The position numbers were made by a program, and so were the translations under genes. Of a stretch of 64,000 bases of DNA, positions 26,756 to 35,848 are shown in pieces. This DNA is from Flavobacteriales bacterium UBA6051. GTDB lineage: Bacteria > Bacteroidota > Bacteroidia > Flavobacteriales_D > Crocinitomicaceae. Location: contig DIYP01000007.1 of the NCBI GenBank assembly GCA_002427735.1, positions 341,397-405,396 of the forward strand, in the 5' to 3' direction. Position 1 is the first letter of the stretch, and each line of letters starts with the position of its first letter. A model generated the notes under the pieces. That model searched no databases. It saw only the letters and a list, made by a program, of their open reading frames with translations, and was not told the origin of the DNA.

Positions 26756-27934
26756 TTATACGTTTTCAATTACCATGGCTGAAGCACCACCGCCACCATT
26801 ACAAATACCGGCGGCTCCATATTTACCACCATTTTGTTTCAACACGTTGATAAGTGTCACAATGATGCGAGATCCACTGCTTCCCAGAGGATGTCCCAAA
26901 GCAACTGCGCCACCATTAACATCAACCTTAGCAGGATCCAGTCCTAATTTCTGTGTGTTCACCAATCCAACAACAGAGAATGCTTGATTTAGTTCCCAAT
27001 AATCAATATCAGCAATTTCAAGATTTGCTTTCTTCAAAGCAACAGGAACCGCTTTAGAAGGAGCCGTTGTGAACCATTCTGGTTCATGCGCTGCATCTCC
27101 ATAACTGACTATTTTAGCAATAGGAGAGAGGCCTAATTCATCTGCTTTTTCCTTACTCATTAAAACGAGTGCAGACGCACCATCATTTAATGTTGAAGCA
27201 TTAGCAGCAGTAACCGTTCCTTCTTTTGTAAATACAGCACGTAATTGTGGTATTTTCTCCAATTTAACATTAGTGTACTCCTCGTCTTTATCAACAATAA
27301 TTGCATCACCACGACGTTGTGGAACTTCAACAGGAACAATTTCCTCATTGAATTTCCCAGCATCCCATGCTTCGGTAGCTCTTCGGTATGACTCAATGGC
27401 AAAATTGTCTTGATCTTCACGAGTGATGTTATTCTCAGTTGCACATTTATCGGCACATACGCCCATATGAACCTGGTTATAAACATCTGTTAATCCATCC
27501 TTGACCATTCCGTCAATCATCTTAACATCGCCCAATTTAGTAGCATTGCGTGCATTGTAATAATGAGGAACTGCACTCATATTTTCCATACCTCCGGCAA
27601 CTACTACGTCATTGTCACCACAAATAATAGATTGTGCCGCCAGGCTAAGTGCTTTCATTCCTGATGCACACACCTTATTTACTGTCGTACATGGAACATC
27701 ATTGTTAATGCCTGCGAAAATTGCTGCCTGACGAGCTGGAGCCTGACCAAGATTAGCTTGAAGAACATTTCCCATGAAAACTTCTTCAACGGCATCTGCA
27801 GCAACGCCTGCTTTGTTGAGCGCTCCCTTAATGGCAGCTGCTCCAAGCTTTGGTGCAGGTACAGTTGATAACGCGCCTCCAAAGCTTCCCATTGGAGTAC
27901 GAACTGCGGAAATTATATAAACTTCTTTATTCAT
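26756..27934 (-). CDS. Acetyl-CoA C-acetyltransferase (thiolase II)
   Basis: This 392-residue soluble enzyme joins two acetyl-CoA into acetoacetyl-CoA or runs the reverse cleavage. The acylated Cys is in VNKVCASGMKAL (near residue 89), the His in ALGHPLGSSGSR and the second Cys in GICNGGGGASAM. Length and motifs are those of biosynthetic thiolases (AtoB/PhaA type). It is a single gene with a TAnnTTCG box 21 bases upstream and a terminator shared with bshA. Whether it serves mevalonate synthesis, ketogenesis or degradation is not visible. Confidence 0.92.
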   Translation of the reverse strand: MNKEVYIISAVRTPMGSFGGALSTVPAPKLGAAAIKGALNKAGVAADAVEEVFMGNVLQANLGQAPARQAAIFAGINNDVPCTTVNKVCASGMKALSLAAQSIICGDNDVVVAGGMENMSAVPHYYNARNATKLGDVKMIDGMVKDGLTDVYNQVHMGVCADKCATENNITREDQDNFAIESYRRATEAWDAGKFNEEIVPVEVPQRRGDAIIVDKDEEYTNVKLEKIPQLRAVFTKEGTVTAANASTLNDGASALVLMSKEKADELGLSPIAKIVSYGDAAHEPEWFTTAPSKAVPVALKKANLEIADIDYWELNQAFSVVGLVNTQKLGLDPAKVDVNGGAVALGHPLGSSGSRIIVTLINVLKQNGGKYGAAGICNGGGGASAMVIENV

Positions 27935-27955
27935 TTTGAGTTGTTTTTTGCTTCA

Positions 27956-27963
27956 CGAAAATA
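27956..27963 (-). promoter_or_regulatory. -7 box variant (TAnnTTCG) for the thiolase gene
   Basis: The minus strand reads TATTTTCG, one base off consensus, 21 bases before the start. The same TTCG variant precedes the genes at 29130 and 42434. Confidence 0.35.
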
Positions 27964-28051
27964 ATAATTTCTAAGGGATTAATTCGGCTTGAATTACAGG
28001 CTTTTAAGCGAAAAAGAACTTTAGTATTTGTGCTATTTGTAAAAGGAAGTT

Positions 28052-28059
28052 TATTTTTG
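28052..28059 (+). promoter_or_regulatory. TAnnTTTG -7 box for the DUF3078 gene
   Basis: TATTTTTG is an exact match, 29 bases before the ATG at 28089. Confidence 0.55.
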
Positions 28060-28088
28060 CGCTTCAAAAACAAAATTAAATCATCAAC

Positions 28089-29042
28089 ATGAAGTTTAAA
28101 ATTATTGTTCTTTCAATTGGGTTATTATCGTTCTCATACGGTTATGCTCAGGACGCAGCTGATACTATTCAGCCAAATTGGAAATTGAAAGCGACAGCGG
28201 GAATTAACGGTACGCAATCTTCTTTCGTGAATTGGAGTGCAGGTGGTAGAAACAATATCTCTGTTTTGGGTTACATTGATGCATCTGCAGACTACATGAA
28301 AAACAAGATTAAATGGGATAATGATTTAGGCTTGGCTCTTGGTGGTTTACAATATATCGGTAAGGGCTCTACTGAAGGACTTCAGAAAACAGATGACCGA
28401 ATTGACTTTTCCTCTAATTTTGGATATCAGTTGAAAGACGCCTGGTATATGTCCTTTATTGCAGGATTTAGATCTCAGTTCCTTGATGGTTTTGTTTTTC
28501 CAAATGATTCCGTTCGAGTTTCTACGTTTATGGCTCCTGGATACGCAAACTTTGCTTTGGGTATCGATTATACGCCAAATGAAAATCTTACCGTATTTCT
28601 TTCCCCGATTGCATCGAAGTTAACTTTCGTAAGAGATGAGACGTTGGCGAATGCAGGAGCATTCGGCGTGACACCCGCAGAGTTCGATGCGACAACTGGT
28701 GAGGTTATTACAGCAGGTAAAATGTTCCGCGGCGAATTCGGAGCTTACTTTAAACTCTCGTACAATGCAACGCTTGCGAAGAATATTGAATTAAAATCGA
28801 AGCTTGAGTTGTTTTCGAATTATTTAGATCGCCCTGAGAATATTGACGTTAATGCAGAAGCAATTTTCAACTTTAAGGTGAACGATTGGATGTCTGCTTC
28901 GCTTAATTGGAATTTATTGTATGATCATGATATTAATATCCTTGATGCAGATGGTGGCTACGGTCCGCGTACGCAGTTTAAGTCTGTGATTGGATTGGGA
29001 GTTTTGTACACGATGCGTAACTTTACACCGGAGAAAGATTAA
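28089..29042 (+). CDS. DUF3078 outer-membrane protein
   Basis: This 317-residue protein has a signal peptide ending SYGYAQ (about residue 20). The mature part has alternating beta-strands and opens with NWKLKATAGINGTQSSFVNW followed by SAGGRNNIS, the signature of Bacteroidota DUF3078 proteins. The rest (FSSNFGYQLKDAWYMSF, EFGAYFKLSYN, SASLNWNLLYDHD) reads as a small beta-barrel of about 12 strands. Function is not established. It is expressed from its own promoter and ends at a strong terminator. Confidence 0.82.
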   Translation: MKFKIIVLSIGLLSFSYGYAQDAADTIQPNWKLKATAGINGTQSSFVNWSAGGRNNISVLGYIDASADYMKNKIKWDNDLGLALGGLQYIGKGSTEGLQKTDDRIDFSSNFGYQLKDAWYMSFIAGFRSQFLDGFVFPNDSVRVSTFMAPGYANFALGIDYTPNENLTVFLSPIASKLTFVRDETLANAGAFGVTPAEFDATTGEVITAGKMFRGEFGAYFKLSYNATLAKNIELKSKLELFSNYLDRPENIDVNAEAIFNFKVNDWMSASLNWNLLYDHDINILDADGGYGPRTQFKSVIGLGVLYTMRNFTPEKD

Positions 29043-29063
29043 ACCATATTTCGATATGATAAG

Positions 29064-29090
29064 AAAGGGATGCAGGTCATCCCTTTTTTT
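29064..29090 (+). terminator. Terminator after the DUF3078 gene
   Basis: A 7-bp stem (AGGGATG at 29066-29072, CATCCCT at 29078-29084) with a 5-base loop is followed by T residues. Confidence 0.85.
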
Positions 29091-29115
29091 GTGCTTTTCA
29101 TTCCGTTGAGTTTAT

Positions 29116-29123
29116 TATTTTCG
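29116..29123 (+). promoter_or_regulatory. -7 box variant (TAnnTTCG) for the VWA gene
   Basis: TATTTTCG lies just 6 bases before the ATG at 29130, another candidate leaderless start. Confidence 0.35.
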
Positions 29124-29129
29124 TGAGGC

Positions 29130-31199
29130 ATGCAAGTGTTTTCTGATATATCTGTTTGGTGGCTCATTCCCTGGGCTATAATCTCAGTGGTCATTGGTTT
29201 TTTCTATTATAGAAATCAGCGCGTTTTAAGTGATATTTCCAGAGTCAAACGATTAGTGTTGACTGGTCTAAGGTCTTTTACACTGTTTTTACTCGGACTT
29301 CTGCTCTTTGGGTTAATCATTGAAAGCAAAGACTATAAAACCGAGAAACCCGTCTTTATCACACTTGTTGATAACTCTGCCTCAATGCTCAATTATCAAG
29401 ACAGCAATGAAGTTTTCACCAAGGTAAGCCAACTTGAAAACGAGCTAAGAGAAAAATATGGGGAACGATTTGAGTTTAAACAATACATCGTCGGTTCGGA
29501 TATCACAGATCAAGAATTAACTCTGGATGAAAAAGAATCAAATCTGGATAAGGGGTTTGAATTTATTTATAACCAATTCTACAACCGAAATGTCGGAGGG
29601 ATTTGTTTTGTCAGTGATGGGAACTATAATGCTGGGAAGAATCCCGTTTATACTGCAGAAAAGATAAGTTTGACGCCTGTATTTTCTGTTGGTGTTGGCG
29701 ATACATTGGTTAAAAGAGATCAGCTCATTCGCAACTTAGCTGTAAATGATGTTGCTTTTTTGAATAATCAATTCCCCGTAGAGGTGGATGTTGAAGCCCA
29801 TAAGATGGGAAAAATAAGCAGTACGATTTCTCTTTGGAGTAATGGTCAAAAAATAGCTAGTCAAGAAATTGATTATGCTGATGGAACGCTGGATTTTCAA
29901 CATGTTTCCTTCTTAGTCGAGGCAAATGAAACGGGGTTTATTAATTACACAGTGAAGTTGGAAGAACTTTCCAATGAATCGTCCTACGAGAATAATATTC
30001 GTAGCTTTTATGTCGAGGTCATCGATTCAAGGAGTAAGATTCTTTTACTGGCAAGTGCTCCACATCCTGATTTAACAGCTGTAAAACAGGTTTTGGATAA
30101 AGATGAAAATACGGAAGCTGAAGCCGTATTGATTGATGATTGGGATGGCGCCTTAAATGATTATGCTTTGGTTATTTGGCATAATCCGGATGGGAATAGT
30201 GCGGTTTTAGATAAGATAAAAGCGAGCAAAACGCCGGTGTTCTATATGATTACAGGTAATTCTTCAGGAAATGCTTTAAGCCGTTTGGATATTGGGCTTT
30301 CATATCCTGGGGGAAATAGTTTTGATGAAGTTCAGGGTGTGATTAACGATGAGTTCCAACTTTTTGAAATCTCTGACGGACTTAAAAAGTCGCTGAAAGT
30401 CTTCCCACCTTTAACTGTTAAGTTTGGTGGAGTCAAACTCGCAGGGGGAAGCTCACTCATTTCGCAACGAATTGGCTCAGTGATCAAGAAAGATCCAATC
30501 TTATCGTTTAAAACTATTTCAGGAAATAAAACAGGCGCCTTAATAGGAGAGGGGATTTGGCGTTGGAGGTTATCTGATTATGCGAACAATGGAAGTCATG
30601 AACATTTTGATGAATTAATTCAAAAAACAATACAATATCTAACGGTTAAGAAAAACGCTGAACCACTTCGTATCAATTTACCGAATCGATTCAATGTCAT
30701 CGATGATGTAATATTAAATGCAGAGTTTTATAATTCTTCGTTTGAGCGAATTACAAAACCTGATATTTCACTGAAGTTAACTGATGATGAAGGAAGCTCT
30801 ATCGATTATAGTTTCGCGAAGAATACGTCGGATTATACGCTTTCACTTGGTAAGTTGAAAAAAGGCAAGTATAGTTGGACTGCCTCTACAAGCTTTAATG
30901 GTAAAAAGTATACAAAGAGTGGAGTATTCGTTGTAGATGATGTTTCCTTGGAAGCACTATCAACACATGCAGATCATAATCTATTGAAGCAAATCGCTTC
31001 AAAAACGAACGGTACATTTTATTCACTGAATAATACAGATCAGTTGATTCAAGATATTGGCGGTCGTAGTGATATTACGAATATTACTTATGAAGAGTCT
31101 TCATTCGATGATTTAATAGAGTGGAAGTGGATATTTATTTTACTCATTCTCTCAATGACTGCAGAATGGTTTATTCGCCGCTATTCGGGAAGCTACTAG
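29130..31199 (+). CDS. VWA-domain membrane protein (BatA-like)
   Basis: This 689-residue protein has two N-terminal helices (about 9-27 and 45-66), a large extracytoplasmic region and one C-terminal helix (about 665-683, WIFILLILSMTAEWF). The first soluble domain (from about residue 74) opens TLVDNSASM, matching the DxSxS metal site of von Willebrand A domains. A middle region (about 300-420) resembles a glutamine-amidotransferase-like fold, with no catalytic Cys seen (inference). The layout is typical of Bacteroidota VWA membrane proteins of unknown role. It is transcribed alone. Confidence 0.75.
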   Translation: MQVFSDISVWWLIPWAIISVVIGFFYYRNQRVLSDISRVKRLVLTGLRSFTLFLLGLLLFGLIIESKDYKTEKPVFITLVDNSASMLNYQDSNEVFTKVSQLENELREKYGERFEFKQYIVGSDITDQELTLDEKESNLDKGFEFIYNQFYNRNVGGICFVSDGNYNAGKNPVYTAEKISLTPVFSVGVGDTLVKRDQLIRNLAVNDVAFLNNQFPVEVDVEAHKMGKISSTISLWSNGQKIASQEIDYADGTLDFQHVSFLVEANETGFINYTVKLEELSNESSYENNIRSFYVEVIDSRSKILLLASAPHPDLTAVKQVLDKDENTEAEAVLIDDWDGALNDYALVIWHNPDGNSAVLDKIKASKTPVFYMITGNSSGNALSRLDIGLSYPGGNSFDEVQGVINDEFQLFEISDGLKKSLKVFPPLTVKFGGVKLAGGSSLISQRIGSVIKKDPILSFKTISGNKTGALIGEGIWRWRLSDYANNGSHEHFDELIQKTIQYLTVKKNAEPLRINLPNRFNVIDDVILNAEFYNSSFERITKPDISLKLTDDEGSSIDYSFAKNTSDYTLSLGKLKKGKYSWTASTSFNGKKYTKSGVFVVDDVSLEALSTHADHNLLKQIASKTNGTFYSLNNTDQLIQDIGGRSDITNITYEESSFDDLIEWKWIFILLILSMTAEWFIRRYSGSY

Positions 31200-31321
31200 G
31201 CCTTAATTGTCTGACGTTCAAAGTTCATTTGCTGGAAAAAACAAAAAAAATATACGGCAGCGCATAATAATTTTATTTGATCTCCGTTTATAGGGTATGC
31301 TAAAACAAAACACATACGCCT

Positions 31322-31471
31322 ATGTTGAAAAAATACGCTGAAATTGCTCCAAGCGAAGAGTCTAAATTCGCTCCACAACAAGAAACATTGAATGCTATTC
31401 TGAATTATAGCAAATCTGTTGAAGTTAAAAAGACAAAAAGTAAGAAGGTTATCTTATTAAATTTAAATTAA
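31322..31471 (+). CDS. Conserved-looking 49-residue protein
   Basis: A short frame opens at ATG 31322 and encodes 49 residues (MLKKYAEIAPSEESKFAPQQ at the start, then ILNYSKSVEVKKTKSKK and ending VILLNLN). It lies in a 320-base gap and is followed directly by a strong terminator, which argues for expression. Very short proteins with the pattern SxETLNxILNYSKSxxV and a hydrophobic-Asn tail are, to my recollection, common in Bacteroidota. No signal or membrane segment is present. Function unknown. No exact TAnnTTTG box was found upstream. Confidence 0.65.
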   Translation: MLKKYAEIAPSEESKFAPQQETLNAILNYSKSVEVKKTKSKKVILLNLN

Positions 31472-31474
31472 AAA

Positions 31475-31503
31475 AGAAAGGCGCTCACTTGAGCGCCTTT
31501 TTT
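31475..31503. terminator. Terminator after the 49-residue protein gene
   Basis: A perfect 7-bp stem (GGCGCTC at 31480-31486, GAGCGCC at 31491-31497) with a 4-base loop has A-rich and T-rich flanks, so it can act on both strands. It also lies downstream of the convergent M13 peptidase gene. Confidence 0.9.
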
Positions 31504-31519
31504 ATTGTTGTAATTGTGA

Positions 31520-33589
31520 TTACCAAATCTTAGCAATCTTATCTTCTGAGTTTCTCATGCGATCAGATTCTTGAACATCAAACGCCTCAAAGAACTCTGG
31601 ACAATTCATTAAAGGTCCGTTTACTCTGAACATCCCCGGTGAATGTGGATCGTTTGCAATACGATTCTTTAGTTCTTCGTCAGTGTAATTAATTTTCCAA
31701 AGTTGTGCATAAGCAATGAAGAAACGTTGTTGAGGAGTGAAACCATCACGTCCTTTTCCAGATTTAAAATCATCTGTCATCGCATAGGCGTAATAAGCAA
31801 GTGTTAATCCACCCAAATCAGCAATGTTTTCTCCCATAGTCAATTGAGGATTTACACAATGATCATCGATAGGGCAGAAGTTTGCAAATGTATTCCCCAG
31901 TTTTTCAGTTCTTTCCTCAAATTTTTCACGGTCTTCAGCACTCCACCAATTAGAAAAAGAACCATCCGCGGCAAATTTAGATCCCATATCATCAAATCCG
32001 TGCGTAAACTCATGACCGATAACCGCGCCCATTCGTCCATAGTTTACAGCGTCTTCATAGTTTTCACTGAAAAATGGTGCTTGCATAATTCCAGCGGGAA
32101 ATGCAATTTCATTCAATAAAGGGTGATAATAGGCATTGATCATATGAGCTGGCATTCCCCATTCATCTTTGTCAACAGGTTTGTACAGTTTACCAAGATT
32201 CTTTTTGCGTCCGAACACGGCTGCCGCGCGAATATTATCTATATAGCTGTCTTGAGTAAAGTCAAGTGAACTAAAATCTTCCCATTTTGATGGGAAACCT
32301 AATTTTCGTCCAATGGAAGACAGCTTATTCAATGCTTGATCCTTTGTTACCTGATCCATCCAGTCAAGGTTCTTAATACGCTGTTCGAAAACAATCAAGA
32401 GATTATCAACCATTGTATTAACGCGTTGTTGAGCAACATCAGAATAATATCTTCCTACAAAAGCTTTTCCTAGTAACTCTCCGAAATTCTTACCAGTGAT
32501 CTCTGCTATTGCACGCTCATTGATTGGTTTCATTTCAGATTTTCCTGACAACACTTTGCCGTAAAATGCAAAATTCTGCTCTACAAAGCGCGTATCCAAA
32601 TGTCCTGCATAATGATCAAGTACTTTCCATGTGAGGTAGTGCTTCCAGTTTTCAAGCTCTTGATCAATCATTAAAGCACTCAGATTCTTAAGAAACTTTG
32701 GTTGTCCAACCACTAAAGAATCAAAACTTTCAATTCCCGAATCACGTAGATAAGCCTCAAAATCAAAGCTTTCCGCAGTTCTATATGCATCAGATCGACT
32801 CATTTTGTTATATGTCTTCTCTGGAATGCGCAATTCTGCAGGGGCCATCATATTCGCTGCAAGTTCAGTTTCGAACGCTACAACGTTTTTAGCAAAACGT
32901 TCAGCATCTTCCGGAGAATAATCCATGAGTTCCATCATGGTAGCGATATGCTCTGTGTATTTTTTTAGAATATCACCTTTTGAATCATCGAGGTAATAGG
33001 ATTTATTAGGAAGTCCTATTCCACCTTGATAGAAGTTTACAATGTTAGATTCAACATTCTTCATATCCTGTCCAACACCAAAATAAAATAACCCGCCCAC
33101 GCCAGAAGTGTGCATCTGAGCAATAAGTGAAGGGATTCCTTTCTTAGAGTTGAGAGATTGAATCATCCCAAGTTCATTCTCAATTGGTGAAATACCTTTT
33201 GCATTACGCGTTTCCATATCAATGAACGATGCATAGTAATCACCAAGAATTTGTTGGATACTGCCTTTTTCACTTTCCAAGTCTTTAAACTCTTCCAATA
33301 AGGCCGTCAATTTTTTGTTATTGTCACGCTGTAATTCATTAAAACTTCCCCATCTTGATTCAGAAGGCGGCACCGGATTATTTTTAATCCAGTTACCATT
33401 GGCATACTGGAAGAAATCTTCTTGCGGTCGCACGTCCTTATTTATATAGTCGATATCGACTGTTTTATTTCTTTCTTTACCTTGATTATTGGTCGATGCA
33501 TTTTCAGACGTTTGTTGCACCGCTTTCTTGGAGGCGTCACAACTAGCCATAAGAGCAATCACCGAGATGGGTAGAATGTATTTTATCAT
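31520..33589 (-). CDS. M13-family (neprilysin-like) metallopeptidase, lipoprotein
   Basis: This 689-residue zinc endopeptidase has a lipoprotein signal (MIKYILPISVIALMASC, lipid Cys at 17). The peptidase domain shows HEFTHGFDD (HExxH, near residue 527) and ENIADLGGLT (ExxAD, near 585), the hallmark pair of family M13, plus NAYYHPLLNEIAFPAG upstream. Length matches PepO and neprilysin. It would sit in the periplasm or on the surface and cut small peptides. It is the last gene of an operon with the ElaA-like acetyltransferase (3-base gap) and the carboxylase. Confidence 0.92.
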   Translation of the reverse strand: MIKYILPISVIALMASCDASKKAVQQTSENASTNNQGKERNKTVDIDYINKDVRPQEDFFQYANGNWIKNNPVPPSESRWGSFNELQRDNNKKLTALLEEFKDLESEKGSIQQILGDYYASFIDMETRNAKGISPIENELGMIQSLNSKKGIPSLIAQMHTSGVGGLFYFGVGQDMKNVESNIVNFYQGGIGLPNKSYYLDDSKGDILKKYTEHIATMMELMDYSPEDAERFAKNVVAFETELAANMMAPAELRIPEKTYNKMSRSDAYRTAESFDFEAYLRDSGIESFDSLVVGQPKFLKNLSALMIDQELENWKHYLTWKVLDHYAGHLDTRFVEQNFAFYGKVLSGKSEMKPINERAIAEITGKNFGELLGKAFVGRYYSDVAQQRVNTMVDNLLIVFEQRIKNLDWMDQVTKDQALNKLSSIGRKLGFPSKWEDFSSLDFTQDSYIDNIRAAAVFGRKKNLGKLYKPVDKDEWGMPAHMINAYYHPLLNEIAFPAGIMQAPFFSENYEDAVNYGRMGAVIGHEFTHGFDDMGSKFAADGSFSNWWSAEDREKFEERTEKLGNTFANFCPIDDHCVNPQLTMGENIADLGGLTLAYYAYAMTDDFKSGKGRDGFTPQQRFFIAYAQLWKINYTDEELKNRIANDPHSPGMFRVNGPLMNCPEFFEAFDVQESDRMRNSEDKIAKIW

Positions 33590-33592
33590 ATG

Positions 33593-34051
33593 CTAAGCGT
33601 TAATTTCAAACTTCATTTCAACATGTGGAATTCCATCCTCGAGATATTCTTTTCCAGTCGACTTGAATTTGTGTTTACCGTAATAATTCTCTAAATGCTT
33701 TTGTGCGGATATAACGATAGGCGAGTTTCCAAATTCTACCAATGCGTATTTCATACATTCATCCATGAGATCATGTCCGAGTCCCTGACCGCGAGCCTCC
33801 TCAGCGATCACAACACGCCCAATAGCACAATCATTATAAGCCAAACCGGGAGGCAAGATGCGTGCAGTTGCGATAACATCTCCCTTACCATTTCGGGCGA
33901 TTAAATGATAGCTTTTCTTGTCCTTACCATCAAGATCAAGGTATGGGCAGTCTTGTTCAACAACAAATACTTGCATGCGCAGGGCAATGATGTCGTGAAA
34001 TTCGTTAAGACTTAAGTCGTTATAGTGTTTTATTTGCCAATCTACGTTCAT
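33593..34051 (-). CDS. elaA: GNAT acetyltransferase, ElaA family
   Basis: This 152-residue cytoplasmic protein has the acetyl-CoA site in RVVIAEEARGQGLGHDLM (the R/Q-x-x-G-x-G/A loop of GNAT enzymes). The N-terminal RMQVFVVEQDCPYLDLDGKD is the ElaA signature. The natural acceptor of ElaA is not known. It lies in the middle of a three-gene operon, 10 bases after the carboxylase and 3 before the M13 peptidase. Confidence 0.88.
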   Translation of the reverse strand: MNVDWQIKHYNDLSLNEFHDIIALRMQVFVVEQDCPYLDLDGKDKKSYHLIARNGKGDVIATARILPPGLAYNDCAIGRVVIAEEARGQGLGHDLMDECMKYALVEFGNSPIVISAQKHLENYYGKHKFKSTGKEYLEDGIPHVEMKFEINA

Positions 34052-34061
34052 AATCTAAATA

Positions 34062-35705
34062 TCAAGTTTGAATTACTCCTACGTTGTATTGCTTTTCAGC
34101 TTTCTTATGATTTGCCATTTCAATTCCCATTGAAATAACCTTACGCGTTTCTACAGGGTCAATGATAGCATCTATCCACAAACGACTAGCCGCATAATAT
34201 GGAGAGATTTGTTTGTCATAACGACTCTTAATAGTATCAAATAGCTCTTTTTCGCGTTCCGGTGTAATCTCTTCACCTTTCGCTTTCATTGATGCTACTT
34301 CAATCTGAAGCAAAACTTTTGCAGCGGACGCTCCACCCATTACGGCAATTTCTGCTGTCGGCCACCCAACAATTAACCGAGGGTCATAAGCCTTTCCGCA
34401 CATAGCGTAGTTTCCAGCGCCATAAGAATTCCCAGTAACAACTGTGAATTTTGGAACAACACTGTTGGCCATAGCATTCACCATCTTGGCACCATCTTTA
34501 ATGATTCCACCATGTTCACTTTTTGATCCCACCATGAATCCAGTGACATCCTGAAGGAATACAAGTGGAATATTCTTTTGGTTACAGTTCATAATGAATC
34601 GCGAAGCTTTATCTGCCGAATCCGAGTAAATTACACCTCCGAATTGCATCTCTCCTTTCGCATTCTTGACAATTTCTCGCTGGTTAGCAACGATTCCAAC
34701 ACTCCAACCATCAATTCGTGCGTAGGCACAAACAATAGACTTGCCATAATTGGACTTGTATTCAGTTATCTTAGAATCATCCACCAAGCATTTGATAATC
34801 TCTTTAACGTTATACGGCTTCGATCGCTCCGCAGGCAAAATACCGTATACATCTTTAATGTCTCTTTTAGGTGGAAGAGCTTCCTTACGATCAAATCCCG
34901 CCGTTTCAGAGCTTCCTATCTTATCCATTAGGTCTCGGATAGTCGCCAAACATTCAGCGTCGTTTTCCGTGTTGTAGTCACAAACTCCAGATATTTCCGT
35001 ATGCGTCGTAGCGCCACCAAGCGTTTCATTATCAATGCTTTCACCGATGGCTGCTTTCACCAAGTAGGACCCAGCCAAGAAGATTGTTCCAGTTTTATTT
35101 ACAATAAGCGACTCATCTGACATGATTGGAAGGTATGCACCTCCAGCAACGCAGCTTCCCATCACAGCGGCAATTTGAACAATCCCCATGGAACTCATAA
35201 CCGCATTATTACGGAATATACGTCCGAAATGCTCTTTGTCGGGAAAAATCTCATCTTGCATTGGCAGAAAAACGCCAGCAGAGTCAACGAGATAAATAAT
35301 GGGTAATTTGTTTTCCATGGCAATTTCTTGAGCGCGAAGGTTCTTTTTGCCAGTAATTGGAAACCAGGCACCTGCCTTTACGGTTGCGTCATTCGCTACA
35401 ACTATGCATTGCTTTCCTGAGACGTATCCTATCATAACCACAACTCCTGCGGCTGGACATCCACCGTACTCTTCGTACATCTCGTATCCCGCGAATGCAC
35501 CGATTTCTATTCTCTCAGTATTAGGGTCGAGTAAAGCATCAATTCGCTCCCTCGCAGTCATTTTTCCCTTTTCGTGCATTTTGGCGATTCTTTTCTTTCC
35601 GCCGCCAAGGTATATTTTGTCTAATTCACGCTCTACAGCTGATATTTTCAACCGCATCGCGTCATCATTTTTGTTGAATTCTAGTTCTTTTGAAGATATT
35701 GCCAT
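34062..35705 (-). CDS. Acyl-CoA carboxylase beta (carboxyltransferase) subunit
   Basis: This 547-residue protein is the carboxyltransferase of a biotin-dependent acyl-CoA carboxylase. It has both crotonase-like halves: SAGVFLPMQDEIFPDKEHFG in the N-half, and DVTGFMVGSKSEHGGIIKDG and NSYGAGNYAMCGKAYDPR in the C-half. The sequence is closest to the methylcrotonyl-CoA carboxylase beta type (leucine breakdown), going by AGVFLPMQDEIFPD and TERIEIGAFAG, but propionyl- or geranyl-CoA cannot be excluded. The biotin/carboxylase subunit is not in the window. Confidence 0.88.
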   Translation of the reverse strand: MAISSKELEFNKNDDAMRLKISAVERELDKIYLGGGKKRIAKMHEKGKMTARERIDALLDPNTERIEIGAFAGYEMYEEYGGCPAAGVVVMIGYVSGKQCIVVANDATVKAGAWFPITGKKNLRAQEIAMENKLPIIYLVDSAGVFLPMQDEIFPDKEHFGRIFRNNAVMSSMGIVQIAAVMGSCVAGGAYLPIMSDESLIVNKTGTIFLAGSYLVKAAIGESIDNETLGGATTHTEISGVCDYNTENDAECLATIRDLMDKIGSSETAGFDRKEALPPKRDIKDVYGILPAERSKPYNVKEIIKCLVDDSKITEYKSNYGKSIVCAYARIDGWSVGIVANQREIVKNAKGEMQFGGVIYSDSADKASRFIMNCNQKNIPLVFLQDVTGFMVGSKSEHGGIIKDGAKMVNAMANSVVPKFTVVTGNSYGAGNYAMCGKAYDPRLIVGWPTAEIAVMGGASAAKVLLQIEVASMKAKGEEITPEREKELFDTIKSRYDKQISPYYAASRLWIDAIIDPVETRKVISMGIEMANHKKAEKQYNVGVIQT

Positions 35706-35727
35706 TATTCGATAATTCTTAGTCGGT

Positions 35728-35735
35728 CAAATATA
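35728..35735 (-). promoter_or_regulatory. TAnnTTTG -7 box for the carboxylase operon
   Basis: The minus strand reads TATATTTG, an exact match 22 bases before the start at 35705. Confidence 0.55.
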
Positions 35736-35836
35736 GTTAATTCTCATTCCAGTATGTCAATTTTGTGATGGTCGGATAGGAATCTTTAACAAGGGAATGT
35801 TGGAAAATATAGGAATCAATATTACCCGATTAACTT

Positions 35837-35844
35837 TACATTTG
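35837..35844 (+). promoter_or_regulatory. TAnnTTTG -7 box for pcm
   Basis: TACATTTG is an exact match that ends only 4 bases before the ATG at 35849, so the transcript is probably leaderless. Confidence 0.5.
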
Positions 35845-35848
35845 TTTA

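Noticed and set aside
26727..26987. 86-codon Pro-rich plus-strand frame
   Set aside because: Runs through the shared terminator and opposite the 3' end of the thiolase gene; Pro runs come from the Gly-rich thiolase C-terminus.
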